This document shows, piece by piece, positions 47,815 to 55,844 of a stretch of 64,000 nucleotides of DNA. The DNA is from Odiellus spinosus (Eukaryota; Arthropoda; Arachnida; Opiliones; Phalangiidae). The notes under the pieces were generated by a model, which did not search any database, was not told the DNA's origin, and was given only the letters and a program-made list of their open reading frames with translations. Made by a program: the position numbers and the translations under genes. How positions within the stretch are numbered: position 1 is the stretch's first letter; each line of letters begins with the position of its first letter. Location: positions 16,059,726 through 16,123,725 of the forward strand of contig OY987232.1 of the NCBI GenBank assembly GCA_963920705.1, read 5' to 3'.

Positions 47815-48955
47815 AAAATCACTTCTAGATCTCGAAAAATCACTTCTAGAGCTCGAAAAATCACTGCAAGATCTCGAAAAATCACCTCTAGATCTCGAAA
47901 ATCACCTCTAGATCTCGAAAATCACCTCTAGATCTCGAAAATCACTTCAAGATCTCGAAAATCACTTCAAGATCTCGAAAATCACTTCTAGATCTCGAAA
48001 ATCACTTCTAGATCTCGAAAATCACTTCTAGATCTCGAAAATCACTTCAAGATCTCGAAAATCACTTCTAGATCTCGAAAAATCACTTCAAGATCTCGAA
48101 AAATCACTTCTAGATCTCGAAAATCACTTCTAGATCTCGAAAATCACTAGAAGATCTCGAAAATCACTCCAAGATCTCGAAAATCACTTCTAGATCTCGA
48201 AAATCACTTCAAGATCTCGAAAAATCACTTCTAGATCTCGAAAATCACTTCTAGATCTCGAAAATCACTTCAAGATCTCGAAAATCACTTCAAGATCTCG
48301 AAAATCACTTAAAGATCTCGAAAATAACTTCTAGATCTCGAAAATCACTTCTAGATCTCGAAAATCACTTGAAGATCTCGAAAATCACTCCAAGATCTCG
48401 AAAATCACTTCTAGATCTCGAAAATCACTTCAAGATCTCGAAAATCACTTCTAGATCTCGAAAATCACTTCTAGATCTCGAAAAATCACTTCAAGATCTC
48501 GAAAAATCACTTCGATCTCGAAAAATCACTGCTAGATCTCGAAAATCTCTTCTAGATCTCGAAAATCACCTCTAGATCTCGAAAATCACCTCTAGATCTC
48601 GAAAATCACTTCTAGATCTCGAAAATCACTTCTAGATCTCGAAAATCACTTCAAGATCTCGAAAATCACTCCAAGATCTCGAAAATCACTTCTAGATCTC
48701 GAAAATCACTTCTAGATCTCGAAAATCACATAGGTCTCGAAAATCACTTCTAGATCTCGAAAAATCACTTCTAGATCTCGAAAATCACTTCAAGATCTCG
48801 AAAATCACTTCTAGATCTCGAAAATCACTTCTAGATCTCGAAAATCACTTCTAGATCTCGAAAATCACCTCTAGATCTCGAAAAATCACTTCTAGATCTC
48901 GAAAATCACTTCAAGATCTCGAAAAATCACTTGAAGATCTCGAAAATCATTCCCA
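47815..48955. repeat. 20-bp minisatellite with AGATCT in most units
   Basis: Unit AAAATCACTTCTAGATCTCG, about 57 copies; TCTAGA/TCAAGA/CCTAGA variants are interspersed. Confidence 0.97.
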
Positions 48956-49638
48956 AAATCGCAAAATCACTCCCAAAATTACTAAAGAAATATAGAGAAC
49001 TCCCAAAATCAAATTCTTCAATGAAAAACTAATTCGTGATTTCAAAACCCCCTACAACTTTTTGCATATGTCTGACCATGGATTAAATAACCAAAGGTTA
49101 AATATATTTAAATCCAGTTTCCCTCGAAATGCGGTTGTCATTTTCTAAGTTTAAGCCGAGCTGTTCAAGTCGAATAATCAAAATACTACTTTATTTAACT
49201 ACATATCTGTTTAAAAATAGAAAAATGATAGAAGAACGAAAGATCTGTACCAGAAGATTTTGGAAAATTTCAGGTTCGATATAAAATCTTATTTCATTTA
49301 CAGTTAATTACGACTTGGAATCGGATAACACATATTACCTTCTGTTATTTATATTTTTTCATATAATTTAAATTTTCGGAGTCTTTAGGCATCGCCAAAG
49401 TTTTCAATTTTGGGCAGTAAACCAGGCGAACTTTTAATAAGCATTGAAACTACGCTTATATTTAGCCAAAAGTCAATAACTTTATTATTTAAAAGTAAAC
49501 AACGCCCCGTTTACTTCATACACCAACATTTAACCAATCACAGCCGACTCTAACACTATCATTTCTGTTTTCAAAACAGAGTTCAACCTTCGAATTCATT
49601 TCGAAGTGTATGTAAATTCTTTTAAATTAAAATTATAT
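48956..49638. other. Unassigned stretch
   Basis: An F4 terminal fragment at 49474-49520; otherwise nothing recognised. Confidence 0.5.
49474..49520. mobile_element. F4 terminal fragment
   Basis: AAAAGTCAATAACTTTATTA then AAAGTAAACAACGCCCCG only. Confidence 0.65.
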
Positions 49639-49974
49639 CAGAAGCCGATGAAACCCTCCTTTGAAGTCTATTACTCCCGGGTCTTGTCTATCCCTCTCTG
49701 TATGGGTTATTCTCAAAAGGCGCGATCCGTACGCCTCCTAACGGTAGATATTTTCGGAGCGGGAGTTCGTCCAGCGAATATCTCTAGCAGCCTTGGAGTT
49801 CGTCCAAAAACGTCGTCGTTTGTGGAGAGAGAGAATTTCCAATTTTCCGTAGACAGGGGGGATGAAGTAGGACCCCTTCTAACTAGTAAAATTGGGAATT
49901 TTACCCATACAGAGAGGAGCGCTATATGGAACATTGGAGTAGTAGACTTCAAAGGAGGGTTTCATCGGCTTCTG
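49639..49974 (+). mobile_element. F1 MITE copy 18
   Basis: Full-length F1, exact 7-bp TSD ATTATAT. Confidence 0.95.
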
Positions 49975-50000
49975 ATTATATTTATCGTGAATTCGTTTAA

Positions 50001-50276
50001 GTGAGAATGCAAAATAACAACAAGTTTTTATATCGATTTTAAAACTTACCCGGAAAATAGGCTTAGCTGGATTCATGGAGATCCTGAATTTCTTCGCGCT
50101 GATAGGTCAAAGACCAATCGAATGTTATTGGAAGTCTCGTGGAGATCTCGCCTTAACGACGAGCCTTTGCTCATTGGTCCCTGACCCTTCAATGCGAAGA
50201 AATTCAGGATCTCCATGAATTCAGCTAAGCCTATTCTCAAGTTTTAAGTCACTTGTAGTTAGGTTGCATTCTCCAT
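50001..50276. mobile_element. F5 copy
   Basis: TTAA before GTGAGAATGCAAAAT, after CATTCTCCAT; starts 26 bp past F1 copy 18. Confidence 0.8.
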
Positions 50277-50291
50277 TTAAATCGCTCTTAA

Positions 50292-50607
50292 AGGGATACG
50301 TGACCGGAAATAAACCCTAATTAAATTCTGAAGAAGAGAAGTAGTTTGGACTGTAATTCCCTGCCTAGAGAACCCCATTAAGCATGGGCAAAGAAACGAT
50401 GAATCCAGGACATGACTCTAGAGTCTACTAAAAGAAACAGGCTACGTCATCACCGTGCCGTGATGACGCAAAGCTATGGCGTTTCGGGACCAAAGTGAAG
50501 CCGATGACGCCACACGTTGTACGTTGTTTGTTAGGTTAACAGAGAAGAGTCATGTCCTGGATGCAGTAAGTAAGGAGCTCGTGCAGGCCTGGAATGTAAA
50601 TCTCCCT
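50292..50607. mobile_element. TTAA-type palindromic element upstream of IR 2
   Basis: TTAA|AGGGATACGTG ... AATCTCCCT|TTAA, with inner inverted pair ATGAATCCAGGACATGACTC / GAGTCATGTCCTGGATGC. Possibly displaced or replaced the 5' part of IR 2. Confidence 0.7.
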
Positions 50608-50713
50608 TTAAAAAAAAAATATACGCCCAACACTTTTGTCCGATCGGTTGCGTATCCATTTAAAAGAAAGTCATTTAAGCCCCGAATTAAATGTAAAATT
50701 ATTTTTTTTTCAG

Positions 50714-50896
50714 CCAGAGGGATGCTATTACTTAGCTTACGTAAAATATTTCAATGGGTTTTTTAAAATTATTAGACGTGAAGCTAACTTTACCGTTTTG
50801 GCGCCGATTCATGGGTGGCAACCCGTCCATTATTTCACTTTAAATCCCCCGCTGGTGTGGACACATTCCAATTCAATCGTTCAAATTGACATTCAG
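50714..50896 (+). CDS. IR 2 exon: S1 stretch
   Basis: Acceptor of T-tract plus CAG, 61 codons from PEGCYYLAYVKYF to NSIVQIDIQ, donor GTAAAA. The frame is open upstream to about 50608 and reads plausibly (RLRIHLKESHLSPELNV), so the exon may start earlier, just after a TTAA-type MITE. Confidence 0.68.
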
Positions 50897-53800
50897 GTAA
50901 AACTCGTCCCTAGGTAGCATTTTTTGAAACTGGATTAATTGGACGAGGCTCTAATCTTTGTTTCTCTGTCCCGCAGTCCACGATATGTTTCTCACTGCTG
51001 ATGCTTATGTCAGCCGCCACTATTTACTTCTCGACGACATGCCTACGTCGACAGTCCCCGGGTATAACAGGGGTTTTGAAAATTCTCTGGGATTTTTTCG
51101 CTTCATTATACTTCGAACGTAAGATTTAAATATATATTCCACGTTAAGTCTAGTTCCCACTTGGCGAAACTGGTATTTTTATTCCTTTAACGAACGGAGA
51201 ACCTTCTTTAATACTATGCCTATCTGTAGGAAAAAAAAGGCGGTGCCGGTACCGATTTCAAAAATATCGTTAGATGTCGCTTTCTTGAGGATAAAAAAAG
51301 CGGGAAATTCAAAAACACAGGGGGAAAATTCAAAAATAGGTACGAATGTTAGGTTAATAATCGAGAATAAATTAATGGGGATTTATTTTATTAACTAAAC
51401 GATGTTTTAAAATATTTACATTTAAATCAAAACGTAAATTTAAATCAAGATCTCTATATTATCACCTAGATGTCGCTAGGAGTTCTACGATCTTACTTCT
51501 ATAGAGCCTTATCTAATTGGCTCTTGGCGACGCGAGACTCGCGATTGGCTATTCATTACGTAATACCCAGACAGATTCCTCAGGAAAGTGACATCTATCG
51601 CGGACAAATTGCAAATTGAAAATGTCAAATTTTAGCTGGCATTTCGTGGCCTAGTATTAGAGAAGGCAGTTCTTAGTGTACCTTTCTACTCATTTCAGAG
51701 ATGCCCTATGATTTGAATATATTATCCATTCGTCTGGTTATTTGTTTCTGGCTATTGGGCACTACCATATTGTACTACGAAGTCAACGGCTTCTTTAAAG
51801 GGAAACTATCAGTCAAGGAATACGGCGGCGTCGAATGTGAAGAAGACATTGATAGGCTAGGCTACCGGTGGACTCAGAAATTACCTGTACGAATAAAAAG
51901 GGCTACCGAGTTACGTCGAAGCCCCGGAATATGTTTTTAAGAACTTGGTTATTTCTCTAGTCAGGGTAGAAAAAACTGGGTTTTTCCGGAAAAGACCAGC
52001 CTACCCGGCCCGTATTTTAATAGGTTTTAAAAAATTAATTTTTAGTAAAAATTATAGTGATGATTTTTTTTTTTCTTATATAACAGAGCAAGATTCAAGT
52101 TTGTACCCGTCTGCAAATTAAACGTTCTTTTATTTTCAGGCATCTGAATATTTTACGGAAAGGAAAATAAGTAAGATTACTGAGAAGACAAATAAGTTTA
52201 AGTGATTAAACCACGAAATATGGCCAAATATCAACCATCAGCTAATCGGGAATCAGAGAAAGAAAATATTTCAACGCTGCGCTATGGAGAAAGATCTCTA
52301 TCCATACCCGCTATGTCGTCGTCAAACCGCTGGTTGATTTTAGCGCCATCTTTGAGTCGGGGGTAATACGTAGCTTTGAAAGCACCAACCCCTTTCCAGT
52401 ATCGGTTTAATTTTAGGGTTTAGAATCGATTGGTATATATTTTTTGTCTAATTTATAGTAGAGAGATTAAAAATAGCCTCGCGAGGCCGCCAGCGCCGAG
52501 ATCCAAGAGTCACTAAGAGTAAACGTTGGAGGGCTGCCACCTCGTAGAAGAGAATTAGCTGGACTAAATCCCAATGATCATGCGCGTCTATATATATAAA
52601 TGAATTCCCACATTCCGTGATATTTGGCGCTTCCCTCGTGGTCGAATGGTTGAGGTATTTATTCGATGTTCGCGAATAGTTGGTAATTAATATTATATAC
52701 TTCGTTTAATGTAGAGAACAGAACAAGATTCATGACAACCAAAACGACCTGGTTTCTTTTTTCCAAGTTTCTAAAGGCTAACCTTATTTACGTTTCGAAA
52801 TTATCAATTTCCGATCATATTGAATATATCCCAATATTCCTGGGAATTAAGGAGAATTCAAGATGGATGAAGGGCAACTACGATCCCCAAGTACACGAAA
52901 CCATCAAGCTCTGGTATGCGGGATTAAAACAAAACACGTCGAAAAATTGAACTCGGTCTGCGTCCGCTTGCGCAGTTTCCCACTTGCGCAGTTTCCCATT
53001 TGCGCATTTTCCCACTTGCGCAGTTTCCCATTTGCGCATTTTCCTACTTGCGCAGTTTCCCATTTGTGCATTTTCCCACTTGCGCAGTTTCCCATTTGTG
53101 CATTTTCCCACTTGCGCAGTTTCCCATTTGCGCATTTTCCCACTTGCGCAGTTTCCCATTTGCGCATTTTCCCACTTGCGCAGTTTCCCATTTGCGCATT
53201 TTCCCACTTGCGCAGTAGCCATTTGCGCGGTTTTCCATTTGCGCAGTTTGCCATTCGAGCTGTCCACAAGAGGGACAGGCTAGTTCGAGTGATTAACTAA
53301 CCTAACGTAACCTAACATAACCTGCAAATGAACACTGCGCAAATGAAAAACGCGCAAATGGAAACTGCGGAAATGGAAACCTGCGGAAATGGAAAACTGC
53401 GCAAATGAAAAACTGCGCTAAAGGAAATGCGCAAAAGGGAACTGCGCAATTGGAACCTTACCTTCAACTCGACTCGGGCGACCTTCGCTGATAATTTTAA
53501 GCTACAGGGCGTTTTTTACTTTTATGGAATGAAGTGTTAAACTTTTGGTATCATTGATTTTCCCCGAACAGGGCGCTACGATTGTACGAAGGATCAACTG
53601 GAAAAAATGAGGGTACTAAAGAAGCGGATTATCAAAAGAATTGGAAGAGATTTGATACCAATCAGAAATTATTCACCGCCTACGAGATGGCCGACCTGAT
53701 ATATCCCTTTAAATCATACGGCTATGGTATGGCGATCGCAATCGTTTGCAAATTGCTCGAAACCTTATTGGTACTTTACAATAATCGTAACCGAAACTAA
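50714..53800 (+). CDS. Divergent ionotropic receptor (IR) 2, S1 fragment through C terminus
   Basis: Membrane receptor of the IR family. Exons 50714-50896, 50977-51118, 51699-51886 (or -51867), 52717-52913 and 53572-53800. Order: shortened S1 stretch (NFTVLAPIHGWQPVHYF), TM1 (TICFSLLMLMSAATIYF), pore (LKILWDFFASLYFEQ), M3 helix SIRLVICFWLLGTTILYY then GFFKGKLSV, S2 with RFMTTKTTWFLFSKFL and LSISDHIEYIPIFLGIKENS, last TM YGYGMAIAIVCKLLETLLVL, end NNRNRN and TAA. Introns before TM1 (phase 0) and before the last exon (phase 2) match IR 1. S1 between NFT and TM1 is only about 40 residues and no start-coding exon was found, so the 5' part is missing, unrecognised or lost. The exon 3/4 junction is ambiguous: GTACGA with acceptor TAGAG (phase 0) or GTGGAC with AACAG (phase 2). 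Confidence 0.8.
50977..51118 (+). CDS. IR 2 exon: TM1 and pore
   Basis: Acceptor CTCTGTCCCGCAG, 47 codons plus one base, donor GTAAGA. Encodes TICFSLLMLMSAATIYF and LKILWDFFASLYFE. Confidence 0.83.
51196..51575. mobile_element. F10-related element in IR 2 intron
   Basis: Reverse complement of 41530-42262 without the F1 insert; lies between the TM1 and M3 exons of IR 2. Confidence 0.78.
51699..51886 (+). CDS. IR 2 exon: M3 helix and start of S2
   Basis: Acceptor CTACTCATTTCAG, then AG completing a Gln codon, MPYDLNILSIRLVICFWLLG, GFFKGKLSV, VECEEDIDRLGYRW. Donor is either GTACGA after 51886 or GTGGAC after 51867; the in-frame stop at 51938-51940 lies beyond both. Confidence 0.8.
51887..52716. 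other. IR 2 intron between M3 and S2 exons
   Basis: No known repeat of this window except the tRNA-like patch near 52632; moderately GC-rich around 52480-52560. Confidence 0.45.
52632..52695 (+). other. tRNA-like (possible SINE head) fragment
   Basis: TGGTCGAATGGTTGAGG resembles a tRNA A box and TTCGCGAATAG about 30 bp on resembles a B box. No full cloverleaf can be drawn. It lies just before the acceptor of an IR 2 exon. Speculative. Confidence 0.2.
52717..52913 (+). CDS. IR 2 exon: S2 lobe
   Basis: Acceptors GTAG, GTAGAG and AACAG compete at 52714-52721; GTAGAG fits the phase 0 donor upstream. Encodes NRTRFMTTKTTW, KLSISDHIEYIPIFLG, HETIKL. Donor GTATGC after CTCTG gives phase 2, completing a Trp codon with the next exon. 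Confidence 0.78.
52960..53458. mobile_element. F8b foldback with telomere-like core, in last IR 2 intron
   Basis: Left arm: 32-bp unit GCGCAGTTTCCCATTT / GCGCATTTTCCCACTT repeated about eight times. Core CTAACCTAACGTAACCTAAC at 53297-53322. Right arm: complementary words AACTGCGCAAATGGAA. Confidence 0.8.
53486..53547. mobile_element. F4 terminal fragment in last IR 2 intron
   Basis: TTCGCTGATAATTTTAAGC, GGGCGTTTTTTACTTTTATG, ending AAACTTTTG, 24 bp before the last IR 2 exon. Confidence 0.65.
53572..53800 (+). CDS. IR 2 last exon: third TM helix and stop
   Basis: Acceptor CCCCGAACAG, one base then 75 codons and TAA. Reads ALRLYEGSTG, NWKRFDTNQKLFTAYEMADL, YGYGMAIAIVCKLLETLLVL, NNRNRN. It aligns with TLRFWETG ... 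of IR 1 with the same intron phase. Confidence 0.82.
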
Positions 53801-53816
53801 AATCGATAAATATGCC

Positions 53817-54200
53817 AAACGGTCATATCCCATACGACCGAATTCCCATTCGACCGAACGATAATATAGCCAAGTTCATATTAAAAATAGCCAACTGGCG
53901 GGTTTCGATTGAATGGGATTTCTTCCTATGGAATCAAAACTTTCTTAATGTATATTATATCAATGTTACCACAAGTAAATCATCCCCAAGAATATAAGAC
54001 GACATACTCAGAGACTCTTCTAATTAGGTTAGGTTAGGTTAGGTTAGGTTGTGACCTACTCTTCAAAACCGGAGAAATAGAGTTTATTCAGTCCAATGGG
54101 ACTGTCCCATTGGACCGAATCCAAAATCCGCCAAAGTGCGGGTTTTTCGGTTGAATGGGAATGGGTTCGGTTGAATGGGAATTCGGTCGTATGGGAGACA
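53817..54200. mobile_element. F8c foldback with telomere-motif core, 3' of IR 2
   Basis: Left arm CATACGACCGAATTCCC, core (TTAGG)5-6 at 54024-54050, right arm GGGAATTCGGTCGTATG. Words differ from F8a and F8b but the design is the same. Confidence 0.78.
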
Positions 54201-54479
54201 AGCATCCCAAACCGTTACATTGCGATGAAAGAATCTGACATAAATCTATTATTATCTCTAAGTATTCAAATAAGACCTCTCGATTGGGTCGCGTTCATAC
54301 TAGGCCTTGAAATCGAATTTATTTAGAAATGGTCATCGAATTTATTTAGAAATGGTCATGGAATTTATTTAGAAATAATTTCAAAAATAGCACTACCGAA
54401 ATATTAGTAAAATATCTGGTTCGTTTTAACAACGTGTGAATATTCAAATATATATTATATAAACTATTAAAAATAAGAA

Positions 54480-54781
54480 GTTAATATTCAACTAGAAATA
54501 AGTAATTATTATTCATTGAAATCCTGAATTTCTTCGCATTCATGGGTCAGCGACCAATAAGAGGTCAGTCGTTAAGGCGAGATCTCCATTAGACTGGTTT
54601 TTGACCCTTCAACGCGAAGAAATTCATGATCTCCATGTATCCAGCTAAGCCTATTTTCTTGATAAGTTTTAAATTAATTTCTAGTTATTTAATTTGTATT
54701 ATTTTTACTGTTGGATTAGGCCTATTTAAACGATAAGAAATCGATAAAAAAAATCTCTTGTTGTTAGGTTGCATTCTCCCT
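54480..54781. mobile_element. F5 copy, left end degraded
   Basis: CTGAATTTCTTCGCATTCATG, CCAGCTAAGCCTATTTTC, GGTTGCATTCTCCCT|TTAA. Confidence 0.8.
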
Positions 54782-55042
54782 TTAATTAAAATATATCAAA
54801 TAAATAAATCACAGAGCTTTTAAGGCTCAATTTATCTAATGCAGTTAAATAATATTTAATATATATATTTATACATTACGGTGTGGTTTTATTTAAAAAA
54901 CGAATTATCCGAAGGATGATATTCCGTAAAGAGAAATGTTCAATTAAACCTTTATTAATTACTAAACAATATATATTAAAGAGTGGATAAAATTGGAGAA
55001 AGTATTAAACTCGAATGAAAAATAGTCTATTTTTAATCAAAC

Positions 55043-55380
55043 CAGAAGCCGATGAAACCCTCCTTTGAAGTCTACTACTCCAATGTTCGATATAGCGCTC
55101 CTCTCTGTATGGGTAAAATTCCCAATTTTACGAGATCGGAGGGGTCCTACTTCATACCCCCCTGTCTACGGAAAATTGGAAATTCTCTCTCTCCACAAAC
55201 GACGACGTTTTTTTGACGAACTCCGAGGCTGCTAGAGATATTCGCTGGACGAACTCCCGCTCCGAAAATATCTACCGTTAGGAGGCGTACGAATCGCGAT
55301 TTTTGAAACTAACCCATACAGAGAGGGGTAGACAAGACCCGGGAGTAATAGACTTCAAAGGAGGGTTTCATCGGCTTCTG
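55043..55380 (-). mobile_element. F1 MITE copy 19
   Basis: Full-length F1, exact 7-bp TSD ATCAAAC. About 300 bp upstream of the paralogue A start codon region. Confidence 0.95.
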
Positions 55381-55411
55381 ATCAAACATATAATATACAT
55401 CAGAATAATAA

Positions 55412-55467
55412 TAGAGCGCTATATGGGACATTAGAGTAGTAGACTTCAAAGGAGGGTTTCATCGGCT
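55412..55467 (+). mobile_element. Solo F1 end
   Basis: Only the last 56 bp of an F1 in '+' orientation, lacking its terminal TCTG, 32 bp after copy 19. A truncated relic upstream of paralogue A. Confidence 0.85.
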
Positions 55468-55681
55468 AAGAAAATGACAACGCAAAAATAAAGTCGGATT
55501 AAAAGTAAATTGTTCTTTCAGTTTTTTAAATTTAATCCAAGGATTAACGATGTCAGAACTATATATGTAATTTTATTCAAACTTATGGATTAAAGCTTTG
55601 TTGTGTCATCAGAAAACTTGCTCATTGTTTCACTCGACAATAAATACTAAGGATTCCGAGATTAAGAGGGTTTTATTCGTC

Positions 55682-55844
55682 ATGATTTCAAACGAGAAAG
55701 ATTCGCTTTTGTACTTAGTCCTAGTTGGATTTACAGCCTTATGGCTCATGCCCCAAACTACAGAGGGTTGTAAGTTCATGACTTTGAGTGGGAAATGTGG
55801 AAATATCACTGAAAAGATGATGAGAATGATGTTCTACTGCTGTC
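55682..55844 (+). CDS. Paralogue A exon 1 (signal peptide, CC motif)
   Basis: 54 codons plus one base from ATG ATT TCA to TGC TGT C, donor GTAAGT at 55845. Ends in phase 1 exactly as paralogue B exon 1, which also ends YCC. Confidence 0.78.

Noticed and set aside
47815-48955. CRISPR-like regular spacing
   Set aside because: Contiguous 20-bp units without unique spacers, in a eukaryotic genome; a minisatellite.
52863-53300. Long open frames with CAVSHL or ANGKLRKW repeats
   Set aside because: Arm of the F8b foldback; the 32-bp unit with few stops explains them.
54024-54050. True telomere or chromosome end
   Set aside because: Only about 27 bp of TTAGG, unique sequence on both sides and symmetrical arms; interstitial.
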